A model generated the notes under the pieces. The model had not been told where the DNA came from. It searched no databases and saw nothing but the letters and a program-made list of their open reading frames with translations. A stretch of 64,000 bases of DNA from Tetracentron sinense (taxonomy: Eukaryota > Streptophyta > Magnoliopsida > Trochodendrales > Trochodendraceae), in NCBI GenBank assembly GCA_015143295.1, contig CM026571.1, forward strand, positions 30,160,505 through 30,224,504, given 5' to 3'. A program made the translations under genes and the position numbers. This document shows, in pieces, positions 42,135 to 54,739 of the stretch. The stretch's first letter is position 1. Each line of letters opens with the position of its first letter.

Positions 42135-43293
42135 ACAGTTTGTTCTATGATAATCAAAGAAAAAGATGAAGATTGGTGATAGCCCTTCATCGATTATCTC
42201 CAACATGGTTGATTGCCTGGATACCGTGCCAATCGCACTGAAGTCCGTCGATGCGTCACAAAGTTCGTGATACTGGAAAATACATTGTATAAACGGTCCC
42301 TAGATGGTATCTTAATGAGGTGTCTCTTAGGAAATTAAATAGATCAGGCTATGGAAGAAACTCACGTCGGGATCTGCAGTGGCCACCAAGCTTGGCCTAA
42401 GCTCCAAATGCAGCTGAAAAGATTAGGCTACTACTGGCCTATGATGATCATCTGATTGTCTCAACTATGCAAGAAAATGTAAAGTTTGTCAATTTTATGC
42501 TGATTTCATACATCGGGCTCCCGAGCCTCTCCACATGACAACATGTTCATGGCCCTTCAAGGTATGAGGAATGAATGTTATAGGATCATTCACCCCATCA
42601 TCATCTATTGGGTATCAATACATCCTAGCTGCGGTAGACTACTTCTCAAAATGGGCCAAAGCTGTCGCTCTCAATGAGGTCAAACACCACTCAGTGGCAG
42701 ACTTCATCTGGGCCAACATCATATATCGGTTTGGGATTCCAGAAAGCATTATTACGGATAATTGGCAACCTTTTCGAAGCGTCCCTATACACAAGTTGTA
42801 TGCCAAATTTGGTATCCGAGAGAAACATTCCACCCGGTACTATGCAGCCACGAATGGTCTCGCCGAAGCCTTTAATAAGACTTTATACAAAATCCTCAAG
42901 AAAGTTGTGGACAAAAGCAAACATGACTGGCACGAATGCTTACCCGAAGCCCTCTGGGCATACAGAACTACTTATCAGACTCCGACATAGGTCACACTGT
43001 ATTTCCTGGTCTTTGGCGGTGAAGCAGTTATTCCCCTAGAAATTCAAATTCCCTCCCTTCGGGTGGCAATTCAGCAGTCTATTACAAAAGAAGACTCAGC
43101 TAAGGTTCGTCTTGCAGAGTTCGAAACTCTTGATGAACGTCGTCTCCAAGCCCTACAGAGTTAAGAGATGTACAGACAAAGGCTAACTAATGCCTTCAAC
43201 GAAAGAATAAGACTAAGGTCTTTCAAAACAGGAGATTTGATCTTAATTGTCAAGACTCCAATCATCAACAAAGCTTCCGGCTTCACGGACAAG
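42135..43293 (+). pseudogene. Tat-like gypsy integrase fragment I
   Basis: Plus-strand pol fragment, opposite to E and F. The first 430 bp read with frameshifts as the end of RNase H and zinc-binding domain. From 42571 the frame is open for 139 codons: SSIGYQYILAAVDYFSKWAK (first D), GIPESIITDNWQPF (second D, usual DQG or DNG), TRYYAATNGLAEAFNKTLYK (E), and HEWLPEALWAYRTTYQTPT-like end. TAG at 42988, then IPLEIQIPSLRVA and RSFKTGDLILIVK continue to about 43290. All three catalytic residues are present. It is cut on the left by LTR F and on the right by LTR J. No LTR of its own is seen. Confidence 0.82.
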
Positions 43294-44333
43294 TGTCCCA
43301 CGAACTACTTGATTTTACAACCTCTTTGACAAGAGAAGTTTTTGCACTCAGATAATGCTCTTTACACGAGTTGATAAATGCCTTGAACACTCACTAAAAA
43401 TCTCCCAAAGATTGGAGTTTTTGAAAAGCTCAAGAACTTGGATTTGAGGATTCTTAGTTAAACTCTATAGATTTAGTAATCTAAGCTTGGAGTGGATGAT
43501 TTTAATGATTGTAAGTATTGGATTTCTTCATTTCATTCATAAATCAATCCTATTTATAGCCCAAGAGTTTTTATAGCCGTTGGGAAAACATCCAAAACGG
43601 AACTAGCCGTTACAAGCTTTATCTGCGTCCTGCATGAATTCGTCGACAAGATTGGGAAGGCAATCTCAATTCATCGCCGAATCAAGGACAAAATGGTTAT
43701 AGTAGCTTTTGTAACCCCATTTCGTCGACGAGTTCATGTTTGCTCGTTGGATTCGTCAACAAGTCCTCTGTTAATTCACAGAAATCTCATCTTTTAAAGG
43801 CCTTAATGATGTGAATGGTTTCCTAAGTCTTTATGCTTGACTTTATCATGTTTTTGGTCTTTCCAAATGATGTCCTAGGGCCTTAGAATATTAATCAATT
43901 TTTTTTTAGGCTCCTATGGTCATTCTAGGCTTTTGAGCAATTCAACCAACCACACTTTGAGGACTTTTTACAAAAGTCCTAAACACCCTCACAAAAATAT
44001 AAAATATTAAACCTTCCTAGAGAGTCTTCATTCCTCTTGATCTTGGATCTTCAATTTGGTTTTGTCTTCATGATGATCCGACTTGGACTTTAGCTTTTGA
44101 TATGATCTTCAATATACTCAACTTGATCTAATTGCTTTCTTATAGCTTGATGGAGAATCTTTCTTCCTTGGTTTCCAATTTCTTCTTTTTGTCTTGGATG
44201 ATGTGCTAATGCTCTTCATAAGCTGATTTACACTTAAACTCAATAGAACATTAGTAACACAATTGTTATTTTATTATTGTGTTATCATCAAAATCAAAGA
44301 TGTTATCTTAGGTCAAAAACCTGAATGCTAACA
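43294..44333 (-). repeat. LTR J, Sirevirus-like copia
   Basis: Minus strand starts TGTTAGCATTCAGG at 44333, with GATTTTGATGATAACACA, a typical Sirevirus LTR opening. Palindromes TTCGTCGACGAG occur at 43640-43760. The left boundary is uncertain (43240-43294), because the leader phrase GTCCGTGAAGCCGGAAGC may belong to it and overlap the end of fragment I. The flanking pentamers do not match, so it is a fragment or recombined copy. Confidence 0.6.
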
Positions 44334-45025
44334 TACCCAAGGATTAGTTGTAATTGGGAGGAGTCTCGATTGGTTGATAATTGAGCTAGTGGACTCAAGG
44401 ATAGAGATTGTACACGGGCGAAGGCCAAGTCGATCGAGTCTGTAGACTCAAGGAGAGAGTGTGAGTGGTTATCTGAAACAGTAACTTGGTGTTGTGGACA
44501 ATGATTGGATGAACTTGACAATGAAAAACACTTGGAGGTTGGAAACCTTGAATCGGGTGAAATAGCCCTGAATGACCTCGGTCATGAATTTCGATATTAT
44601 TATTCGGCATATTATTATAATATGAGAATTGAACTTTAATATTATATCATTTTTGATGGATGTTATTATATGAAAAATAGTCTTGGTGGATTGTGGATTT
44701 TGTTGGGCTCTATAGCTCACCCCTCATTTTATGTCTTCAGATTCTTAAGCGGTTGCCAATTGGCAAGAAACTATGCTTGATAGATTTTGAAAAGTGTACT
44801 AGTGCATTTGTGGCACCAAAAGTAAAGGCTATTGTAGCCAGTGAGGTAACACATTTGCTTATGATGGGTTATTGTGATGACCAGTTGTTATTGCTTATAT
44901 AAGCTTTTGAATAAAAATTTGAAAATTCTCGCATTTTTGTGGATAAAGTTTTCTGCATGCGTGGTTATGACGATGGGCACGCATCTTGGAACACGATTTC
45001 TTGGGCACGGGTGCGGGACGTCACA
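44334..45025 (+). repeat. Partial Tekay-like LTR K (3' portion)
   Basis: It ends GCGGGACGTCACA at 45025 and contains GAGTCTGTAGACTC, a stem also in LTR H, plus GGCTCTATAGCTCACCCC and TTATTGTGATGACC. It is the same family as LTR H (58193-59715) in opposite orientation. Its start is missing where it meets J, and it runs directly into an Athila-like integrase at 45026, so it is the 3' LTR remnant or solo LTR of an inserted element. Confidence 0.65.
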
Positions 45026-45870
45026 CCGTGGCTTACAAATCTAATGATAATAGAACTGTTATTAAATTCTTTAAAGAACACATTTTGTTTAGATTCGGAA
45101 TGCCACGTGCCATCATTAGTGATCAAGACACCCACTTTTGTAATAGACCTTTTGAGGACTTGATAAAAAAGTATGAAATTGTTCATAAATTTCCACTTCT
45201 TACCATCCCCAGACAAGTGGCCAAGTGGAACTTTCCAATAGGGAGATAAAACAAATTCTGGAAAAGACGGTTAATCCCGACCGCTAGGATTGGAATTTAA
45301 GACTAACTGACGCACTTTGGGCCTATTGCACTTCTTATAGGCTTGTTTTTGGTTAAGCCCTGCCACTTGCCTGTGAAACTTAAGCATAAAGATTTTTGGG
45401 CAATTAAAGCCTTTAATTTTGAATTAGGAGAGGCTACGAAGTTACTCAAAGTCCAAATAACTGAATTAGAGGAGCTCAAAAACAACTCTTATGAGAGCTC
45501 TAGAATCTAAAAACACAAGATTATGGTTTTTCATGATAAACTAATTTTGAGAAAATATTTTGAACCAAATCAAAAGGTGTACTTGTATGATTCTAGACTC
45601 TATAAGCATCCGGGCAAATTAAGGTCTAGATGGTATAGCCTCGTCGTGATTAAAGAATATTTGATCACGGGCTGTTGAGGTCGAAGACCCTTGAGATGAC
45701 AAAATTTTTAAAGTTAATGGCCAAAGACTCAAGCCTGCTCTCGAGAGGCTTCTCCCCGAAGAAGATACTACTATTCTTGTGGATCCTGTTTATCAGGATT
45801 GACTTACTTTGTGAGTCTCCACATCACTTTATATTAGTTTTATTTTGTTTTGAGTTAACCTTGTAGGTTC
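45026..45870 (+). pseudogene. Athila-like integrase C-terminal fragment (element L)
   Basis: Reads RFGMPRAIISDQDTHFCNRP (second catalytic D region), then, with frameshifts, the end of integrase: DPYRTAYKT-like remnant (LTHFGPIALLIG), LPVKLKHKDFWAIKAFNFE, LEELKNNSYESSRI, and RKYFEPNQKVYLYDSRLYK. This is the conserved C-terminal part of Athila-type gypsy integrase. After it VNGQRLKPALE and the phrase ACATTGAGGACAATGTC (45957) mark the transition to the non-coding region. Many stops; nothing functional. Confidence 0.75.
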
Positions 45871-47390
45871 CCGCTGTTGGAAGTTCACTCAACTTCTCAG
45901 GTGCTATCTACCCCTTCTTTGTGTCCTGTTTAACTTATCTTTTATTTCTTTTTGGAACATTGAGGACAATGTCAGATTTAGGTTACGGGGTGATAGTCAA
46001 ACCTTAGTCAAATATATTTGTCATATCTTTTTGCATGAATTGTGGCTTTGCAGTTGAGGATGAAAATAAAGTGTTTTAATTGAGCCATCTTTCTTATTCT
46101 TGTCATCTGTTATGAGCAAAACTCAAAATTTTTCTTATGCACGTAAGCCATAGTGGATGTTGGTTGTTAAATACATACTTTAAGAAGACATCTCAGATTT
46201 CAGTCAAGACTTATAACACCTGTGAGTTTTTGAGCCTTTCTCCTTTTTAGGAGCGATTTATTATTATTATTCGGTGTTTTTATTCATATGACATTATTTC
46301 CTTGTTGATCTCATTATTTGTATTGACTTGGTTATCTATTGGGAATGTCATTACATGGTTTGTGGTTTGTTTGGTTGAATTGCCTAAGAAAGGATAAAGG
46401 TCATTATAGAAAGTTTGAGCCTTTCACGCCACCCCTTATCATTGCCAATAGGAGCCACTTTGGGCTTAAAAGAAGTCTTTCTTGTTAAACCACATTCTCC
46501 TTACCCACTCTACATTAGATTTGAGCCTATTTTCTACATTTCATTACCTTTTAAACTGGAGTTTATGCTAGGGATGGTAGTTTTGTGGTATTGAAAACTC
46601 AAGTGTATTGGAAATTCAAGTGGAATTGGAAATTCAAAAAGGGACTGCAAGTTCAGGTTATGAAATAATCAGTTGGGATAATGCTATCATTCTATTTGAA
46701 AAAAATAAGTGTTGAAAAAGCAAAAGTACAAATTTTGTTCTACATTGGGAATAATAAAGAATGAAATTTTGAATTGAAAAAGAAAGAAAAATCAAGAGAA
46801 ATAGAAATTTATGAATGTTTGGAATAGTTGTTTCATAATGAACATGTATTGATATTCCTAACATATACTTGGTTTTTGTTGATTATCCTTATCCCTTCTT
46901 TCTTATAAACCTTACCCTGTAGCCCTATTACAACCCTTATTGCTAACCTTTTGATCTTATGTGGATTTGTGGTGCAAATGGAGGAGTTCCCAATGGATGA
47001 CATTCTTTTCTTGAGATCTTATTACTATTTGATTAGCTATTGCATTTTATTTTCCATATAATTGAGAGAAGACCCGTAAAATTTTTGAGTGCATTATTCT
47101 GAGTGATTTAAAATCCTTGTGAGATTCGAAATCAAAGCTTTTATCTTGATGTCTCTCTTATTTGTATGTGTTTTGAGTTTGTTGGCAAGAATGGTTATGA
47201 GCTTAACACACACACACAAATTCTGAGTTTTCTTATTAATGGAGAAACTTAGATGTCATGGTGAATTTCTTGCAAAACCTTTATTTGAATGTTTTGAATG
47301 CGTTAGCCCATGTTCATGAAGATTGATTTGTTAAGTGCTTTGCTTAAGAGTTGATTTATTGTTAGGGACTAGCAACATTTAGGTTGGGGG
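45871..47390 (+). other. Post-integrase spacer of Athila-like element L
   Basis: 1.5 kb without an ORF over 70 codons. It begins with ACATTGAGGACAATGTCAG, a hallmark of Athila 3' regions. It ends with GGGACTAGCAACATTTAGGTTGGGGG, the family's polypurine tract area (47382-47390). Athila elements can carry an envelope-like ORF here; none is visible. Confidence 0.65.
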
Positions 47391-48942
47391 TGTGATGAGT
47401 GTGCTTTTGTATACTCAAAACTAGTTATTTTGTAACCTTCTAACGCCCTTTCTAGTCTGAATCCATGATTTAAATTCTATATTCAAACTTATTTCCTCAT
47501 TTATAGATTATGAATTCTAAGCATTTTTATGTTATTTCATGCAGGGAATTCAAGTAAAGAAGTTTCATGGAAATCAACAGATAAGGCCCAAGTTCAAGAA
47601 GCCAAGTCTCAAGTCAAAGAGTCAAAGCCCAAGACCAAGTATAGAGAGATTCTCTCACACATGGGTGGTGAATCTTAGAGAGATATGGATGAATGTGATT
47701 TTGGTATAATATGATGGAACTCTCTTGAATTAGAAAGAAGAAGTGTGCTATATTGATGTTTTTTTATAGAAAAATGAGAAAGCCTAATTTGGTCACGAGA
47801 ACTCTCTATTTTGGAAGGATTTTGGAATTAAAGTAAGGAGCTTAATGGAAGCCAACTAAATCTACAAGAAAAGAAAGAAATTTCGTGGATTGCTAGAGGA
47901 GTGCTATTATTTAGCAACCAATCTCAAAAAAGGAGGATTTCCTGGATTCGCATCTAATTTGAGCAGTACTTGCTAATTACTCGTAACTTTTGACACAAAA
48001 ATTGGATTAAGACAAAGCTGGATGTTTTGAAAAGCAGATTCAAAGGAAAACAAAATTGTATTTCACGAAAATCTCCTAATTCGGATGTTTAGGGGGTCAA
48101 AACACTTTGTCCAGTTGAGGGAAAGTGCTATGTTGGTTGGATTTCGTAATTAGAAGTTTCCTATAGTCTTTCCTTCCCTTTTTCTTCTTCCCTTTAGTCT
48201 ATATAAACCTAGAGATGGGGTTTTATTAAAATCCAATTTTCTCCTCTCTTTTCTTAGTATTGTTTAGTTTTCTTTGTATGTATTGCTAAATCCCTAACCA
48301 TAGCTAGGGTGGAATTCTCTTAATGAGGTGATGTTAATTTGATTTAATCCATTGAATGTTCTTAATGTTTATGATTTCTATATTAATTGTTCTTCTTGTT
48401 TGATATCTCTTTCAATTGAGTCTCTCGGATTTAAACACTTTTACGAGTTTAGTCAGACTTTTCTCGTAGTTGAGTAATAGTTCTTAACTTCTCAAATGAA
48501 GAACCTTCATTTTAGCGGATATTTTTCTTTGCTGCGGTATCGCCGAGAGGTATATTTTCTTCCTCGAGTTTTTCCGATAAAGTTTGGGCTTGGATTAAAT
48601 TTTGTTTTGAATAATTGATTGGAAATTGATTTTAGCTTTTTATTATAATCTGAATTTCTAAATCTTCTGATTGTGGTTTTGAGATGTGAAAGTCACAATT
48701 GAGTTATACTTTGGATTAATCGAATTGACATTGCACCATTAAGAGGAGGAAACCCGATGCCTTGACGCTTTCTCTTACTGATATTCTCCATAAATTAATT
48801 AAACTTTCTCTACCAAAAATTCTACAAACCCCTTTCTTTACTATTGTTCTTTATCTTCACTGTTCTCTGTGTATCGACAACCCCTTTATTATACTGCAAA
48901 GTACCGCATATCTTTAAGTGACTTCACTATCCAACTGTCTGC
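47391..48942 (+). repeat. 3' LTR of Athila-like element L
   Basis: Starts TGTGATGAGTGTGCTTTTG directly after the purine-rich GGTTGGGGG. TATA box TCTATATAAACC at about 48198-48209. Its leader has GAGGAGGAAACCCGATGC-like sequence and ends ATACTGCAAAGTACCGC. The right end at about 48942 is estimated from the end of recognisable LTR features; no target duplication was found. Confidence 0.65.
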
Positions 48943-49141
48943 CACTGGTGGAAGTGGATATTTGATCCAATGAGTTTGGACGCTAGCTTTTTAACTTATG
49001 GATGGATACACTATTCTCTACCTTATTTACGCTGAAAATGAGGAGCTCTAATAAATCTTTTTAGTAGAGCTCCTAGAAAATATAAGGAAAAAAAGAAGTA
49101 ACCTAATATATAAGCCAAACAAAGTTTTTGTTGAATCTGAG
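48943..49141. other. Insertion-site flank of solo LTR G with a perfect hairpin
   Basis: Originally continuous with 51987 onward. AGGAGCTCTA (49041-49050) and TAGAGCTCCT (49065-49074) form a perfect 10-bp stem with a 14-base loop. No ORF and no known family. Confidence 0.5.
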
Positions 49142-49789
49142 TGTCGCGACCCAAAATCCCACCTAGGAGTTTGCAAGTTTCGAGCGTGACTTAACTGACA
49201 AACCATCCTGTAAAGAGCATATCAGGCATTCTAAAATGGTGAACTAAATATTTTTTTAATAACTTAACTGTATTCCAAGTATTTATAAGTGTGAACAAGA
49301 TACAAAATGTAACAGTCAAAATTTCATAGCCTCAGACTTCAGTCACATGACTCCAGTCTGACAAAATCCCAAATTGAAAACCCAAAATACATGTCTCTCC
49401 CTCTCATCAACTCATCAATAGGGTCACCTGTCAAGGACCCTATCATCTGCATGATGATCCCAAGCAAGTTCCTGCCCTCCATAGTCCTCCTCGACCCAAG
49501 GTTCTGGAGCATGATCACCCAACCTAGAATCTACTAAAATAATAATTCGGCTGAGCATTGAATACTCAGCGAATACAAACTACTAACTAACAATGTTATA
49601 AAATATTAATATGACATACATGATACAGTTCATCAGAAATAAACATAATCAGAGTGTGGATGCCACAATTTCTAAAACACTCTAACAAGTGCATACTCTC
49701 AAAAATCATACTTTAATTCATGCTTGAGTTTGAGCTTTAACAAAACATATTTCAAATATCTTATGAGTTCCTTAGTCTTGTGATTTCAT

Positions 49790-50520
49790 TATACATCTTA
49801 TGAGTTTTATAAGTTCGTCACGCGTCTTATGAGCCTTGTGAGTTCGTTATGCATCTTATGAGTCTTGTGAGTTCGTTATGTGTCTTATGAGTCTTGTGAG
49901 TTACTTGTGAGCATTCTATGAGATTCTTACTTTTCACTTGCTTTGAGAGTACACTAGTATCCTTTCATATTCTTTATTCTTGCTTGGAGATAAATACTAG
50001 TACCCGTACTTGGTCTTAGTATATCAGTATCCTCTCATACTTGTTTGGAAACTAACCTGGTCTTAGTACATTAACATCCTTTCTTACTTATCTTGGAAAC
50101 ATATACTAGTACCTGTACCTGGTCTTAATACACTAGCATACTTTCATATTCTTCATTTTACTTGGAGACAGATGCTAGTAGCCGTACCTGGTCTTAGTAT
50201 ACGAACATCCTCTCTTACTTACTTGGGAATAGATATTAGTGCCTGTACCTGGTCTTTGTGCACTAACATACTTCCATATACTTATGAGCTTGTGAACTTT
50301 CTCTTATGAGCATTTTTTTCTTGTCTTATAAGCTTCCATTTGTTCCTTATGAGTTTTCTTTTCTTTCCTTAAGAACATTCTTATGAGCTTTACTTATAAT
50401 TTTACTTATGAGTTTAGATTTCTTCTTGTCTTATGAATTTTCTTTTCCTTTTCTTATGAGCCTTTCGCGTGAGCTTTTACTTATGAACTTTCTTATACTT
50501 CTTCGAATACCCGTACTTAT
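49790..50520 (-). repeat. Minisatellite in solo LTR G
   Basis: Two parts. 49790-49910 repeats GTCTTATGAG and TTGTGAGTTCG in units of about 34 bp. 49930-50280 repeats a unit of about 90-110 bp with CCTGGTCTTAGTA and CTAGTACC. A third stretch to 50520 is made of scattered CTTATGAG octamers. Same location as the minisatellites in A, C and D. Confidence 0.75.
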
Positions 50521-51485
50521 GATGTACCTCGGTCATACTCGACATACATGTGCATAGAGTGCTTGTGAGCATTATAAGGTATTGGTGAGCAATTGTGATA
50601 GACATAGAAAATACTTAAACATCAATACATATTCATGAATTTCATTCATAGTAATGACATGCAAATACAAGGTTAAAAATCCCCAATTTCACCCCAAAAT
50701 TTATAATTTAAATCCGATCATACAAGACATACACGTGCATAGAGTCCTTGTGTATAATAGTAACTTAAAAACCTTTAAACATGCTACACGAGACTTATAA
50801 GCATCATGGTAGTCATAAAAAAGCTCTTAAATATGGAATCATAATCATAGAATATCATTCATAGAGGTATCATAGCAAGAAAACATGGCTTCTTAGCCTA
50901 AATTCATCAAAAACATAATTTAAAATCATGGTTTTCATAAAGAATTCATAAAAAGTTAGAGAGTAGAATGTATCTACTTCCTTTACATAAAAACCCATCC
51001 ATTTTTCCTTACCTAACATGCAAAAATCCTAAGAAGACCATTTAGGAGAGTGTATTCATACTCCCTTTATAAACACCCATCCCTTTTTATCCTCCTTATG
51101 CAAAACCATGCATTAACACATACATTGCATGAATGAATTACAACTAGCTAGTTAGTAGAGTGTATCTACCTTAAAAATTTAGGAAAAAACTTGAGAAGGC
51201 TTGGGAATGTGAGATCCAATATTCAATGGTGAAATCCGTGCTTGAGGAAGAAGATCCAAGCTTGAGGAAGCTTTGAAAGCAAGGCTTGAACCCCACCTTG
51301 ATCCCAAATGAAAACCCCCTTTTGAAAACTCTAGCTCTCTTTCTTTTCCTCTCAAAATATGTTTCTCCAAGTGTTTAAACCCTTAGTCCCATGAAAATTG
51401 GGTATATAGGCAAAAGGGTGGTAAAAGACCAACATACTCTTAATGAATTAGATTAAAAAGACCAAATAGTGCAAAAGTGCAGGGG

Positions 51486-51640
51486 TTCGGTCGACCAGTG
51501 GTGACTATCGGTCAACCAGTGGAAAAATCTCTCTCTGGAATATTTCCCCATACAAAATTCTGCCCATTCGGTCGACCGGTAAGGAGTATTGGTCGACCGA
51601 TAGTGGTTCGGTCGACCGATAATGACATTCGGTCGATCGA
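51486..51640 (-). promoter_or_regulatory. Palindrome cassette of solo LTR G
   Basis: Six palindrome units (CGGTCGACCG, CGGTCGATCG types). The core at 51529-51557 reads on the minus strand TTTTGTATGGGGAAATATTC, then CAGAGAGAG. TATA lies about 80 bp downstream on the LTR strand. Confidence 0.7.
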
Positions 51641-51981
51641 TTTGCTTTGTACTTGGACTATTTTGTTGTTTTTCCCATTTTTCCACACAGACTCTTTCCC
51701 ACTTATGCTGCTACACCTATGAATCTCACTATTCACCTAAGTTTCCGGGTTCAACATGCACACTTAGGGTATTCTATACCCTATGCTCTTAGACACTTAG
51801 AGTATTATTATATTCTTGTTTTGAAACTCCACATACCCACATTAAACCCTCACTTCACTTTCCTCAAACCAAGGACACATGGAAGGCCTTAGGCCTTAAC
51901 AAGAATGTTGTCAAGTACTATTCACAACACTATTCACTGCACTATTCATCGCACAATGAACTCGGATTCCGAGGTTCTACA

Positions 51982-53700
51982 CTGAGGATTCAGAAGCTTC
52001 TTGATCTAGATGATGATTGTATCGTTGTCTTCAAGCTCCGGATGACTGGATCATCTTCTCCAAGTTTTCGGATGACTGAATCATCTTCTCCAAGCTCCTC
52101 CTCTGTAATTTCTGGGTTATTCTGTAAGCCTTTAAGGAGTTCAACTATACTGCAACAGTTCGAACTTCTCCAAGATTCCTAAAAGAATGAGATAATGGAT
52201 AGAGTGAAAAAATTTGAAACATGATCTAGAGGGAGAGTAGAGGGAACAGTGAAGAAAGTATTTTGATTTGGCATTCTTCTCTCAAGAACACATGCAGGAT
52301 TTCAGAAAGAGAATCTCTCTAAAGTATCAAGAAGAAGTTAGAAGTCTCTAAGTCTAAAAAGTATTTCTTTCCAAGGTATCAAGTCCTTGAAATCATTTGG
52401 GTCTCTCTATTTATAGAGAAAATTCCCTGATCACTCAATGATCTCATATTAGAACATTCTCTCACATAAAATATCTTTGATGTGACGGCTAATAAACTCT
52501 GATACATGTCAACTGTATTCTGTTAAGTGGAGCCAATATGTTAAAATATGGATGTATTCCGTTAACTGGAGCCTATCTATTAAATGAAGTGTGTTCTGTC
52601 AAGAAAGAGATGCCAACTCATCAAAACCACCGTAACTAATTCAGTTGCAGTTTAATCATTTGAATTATTATGACCTAAAACAATCCTTTAGATATATTCT
52701 TCAAATGTTAAAGAGTAAACTTCCTCAAGAAGAAATTTATCTATTTTAATAAATTCCCTCATATCCCTCAAAACCACATCTCATAATCTTTCCCCAGATA
52801 CATACATATATGTAAATCATCGTACAACAAAGGCGGGTCATACGCCTTTAAGATATCATGTCTCAGAGAAATCATAAGTGTTGGACGAGGGCACCATTCT
52901 CAGGGCAGATAGATATCCACCGTCATACATCAATCATCTATTACGAGAGAATGAGACTATGGAGGCCACACTCCTCCAATAGCCCACAAGGAAATTGGGC
53001 AAGATACATCAGAGAATTCTCTCATGACTGTTAGCCCAGGAAATAATTCATACTTTGCTGAAATAGGAGATGGGGGAAACACACACGCCCATTCCCATGG
53101 GGAAGGCAATCAGTACCTTTACCTCCTGACAAGACAATAGGGTACAAGATGATCAGAATCCACCGAATCCCTATAGAGATGAGGCTGAACCGGTAACCGC
53201 ATTTTTCGTCTCAACGGAGTATAACTCCTTCGAGCTTAAGCTCGCAATACCATTAATTCAAGACCTGTCGTGAAGAATAGAATATCATAATAGCGTTAGA
53301 AATATTCAGTAATTTGATTCTACTGAAATTTTACCAAGGAAGAATTTGGTCATGACGGAGTATACCTCCTTTGAGCTTTCTATCAGAATCTGAAAGCTTT
53401 TTATCAAAATATGTTCATTTAATCGTATTATCTATGAAATACTCAAACTACTTCAGTCATGAAGGCGTAGGGAGGGAATCAACATGCCCTTAATTCAGAT
53501 CTCATTTTTGAATGTGACATATTTTAAGATATTCGAACCTTCCAGATAATCATAATCTTTACCCATGTGACTTCTGACTAGCTCAAATTCCAATTTGACT
53601 AGAAAATAACTTTCATGTGTCAACAGATCATTTTTCATCATGAACAGTTTTAATTTTTTTTCCTTTGTAATTTCAAACAACAGCAGTAAAGTTTAGTGGA
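51982..53700 (-). other. Unidentified decayed sequence with a reverse-strand promoter-like site
   Basis: TCTCTATAAATAGAGA (52404-52419) is a TATA box in a palindromic setting. Downstream on the minus strand a leader rich in CTTCTTC and GGAGAAGATGAT-type repeats (52010-52120) extends to the G insertion site. Upstream, 53500-52800, there are only short open stretches on the minus strand with no domain. It could be the LTR of another retroelement or the intergenic region of an old integrated pararetrovirus. I cannot decide, and the 60-codon ORF at 53495-53680 is not convincing. Confidence 0.35.
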
Positions 53701-54479
53701 CCACTACATTGTTGTATGTGGACAAAGAGCCATTATATTGTAAAACCCCAAAGCCCTGAACTCTTGTGGTCACGGAAAAAAAACAAAAAATCTAGCTTGG
53801 AAGTTCCCGGAAGAGATATGGGTTGAGAGTCTAGACAGAGGGTCGAGATATGGGACCCCACAGAAACTTTTGGTTTCTCAACCACAGCCTAACGCGCATC
53901 CCAAAGCAACAACTTGGCCAAAAGGGAGGAAGTATCTCTTTAATTGCAAAAAGCTGTTCTATGTCATCTCTCTTTTTCAAAGACTGTCGCCACCTATAAA
54001 GGATGGCTTCCATAGGCCCACCTTTTTAAAGAGGCTTTCCAACTCCCACTGCTTAGCCGATTAGCCTAAGCTGGAAAGTGAAGTGAACTCAACTCAACTC
54101 AACTCTCCCTGCTATCATACTATCAAATTTTAAGGATATGGAAGTTACGAGACACATGTCAACACGATATTTTAGTAAGAGAAGATGTCTGTGGCTATAA
54201 ACAGAGATAATCCTAAATTCTTTTCTTTTCAAAATGTTTGAAATTATCTCAAGTTGTAATTGGACCCACAAGTCGACACATGTCTGCTTTCATATCCTTT
54301 AACTATGGTTAAGATTCTCTAATCCTTAGGGTTGAACTATCTAATCTTAGTTATTACTCTAAAGATTAAATTTTAAAATAGCAATTAAAGAGACTTTTGT
54401 GCTGTATTTAGATTCTGTAAGTCCGCTTACAACTTGAGAGAATCACGAGTCTTGCGAAATAAAGGTTGAAATGTTTTAA
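53701..54479. other. Intergenic sequence, no identified feature
   Basis: Non-repetitive by eye. It includes a CCTATAAAGGATGG motif near 53994 and a CTCAACTCAACTCAACTC run at 54087-54105. No coding frame over 64 codons. Base composition is less AT-rich than the flanks, compatible with a decayed gene-adjacent region. Confidence 0.3.
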
Positions 54480-54534
54480 AAATTATAAATATAAATGGGT
54501 TAGCTGGTAGGTTATGGGTTCATGGGTCATTAAT

Positions 54535-54715
54535 TGGCCGGGTTTGGATTTGCAATTCTTTGCCCATTTATTATTCTTAGCACATTTATAAAAAGTTTGG
54601 GTTCTTGTTGACATTATTTCTACCCCAACCTGATTGACTTGATGGAAACCCAAGTCAACCTGACCCGTACAAACCTATTTATAAACGGGCTAAGAATTGC
54701 AAATCCAACTCAACC
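54535..54715. repeat. Fold-back element with about 30-bp inverted arms
   Basis: Left arm GGATTTGCAATTCTTTGCCC (54546-54565) and right arm GGGCTAAGAATTGCAAATCC (54686-54706) are inverted repeats with few mismatches. Outer GGGTCATTAATTGG and ACCTGACCCGTACC extend the similarity weakly. A MITE of unknown superfamily; no target duplication found. It abuts the hAT-type MITE at 54740. Confidence 0.5.
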
Positions 54716-54739
54716 TGACCCGTACCGACCCATAGTGGC

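Larger units (their letters stand above)
49142..51981 (-). repeat. Solo LTR G, Tekay-like
   Basis: 2,840 bp, minus-strand start TGTAGAACCTCGG (51981), end TCGCGACA (49142). Flanked by a perfect 5-bp target duplication CTGAG (49137-49141 and 51982-51986) with no internal region: a textbook solo LTR. It holds a palindrome cassette (51486-51640), TATA site (CTATATACC, 51401-51410), a large minisatellite (49790-50520) with CTTATGAG, and a stem-loop at 49551-49569. Family relative of D. Confidence 0.95.

Noticed and set aside
42571-42990. Functional integrase gene
   Set aside because: All three acidic residues are present, but the frame is cut at both ends, has a stop at 42988 and lacks the rest of the polyprotein.
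51982-53700. Firm call of an integrated pararetrovirus
   Set aside because: Only a TATA box and leader-like repeats are visible. No movement protein, coat protein or reverse transcriptase motif, and no clear primer site.
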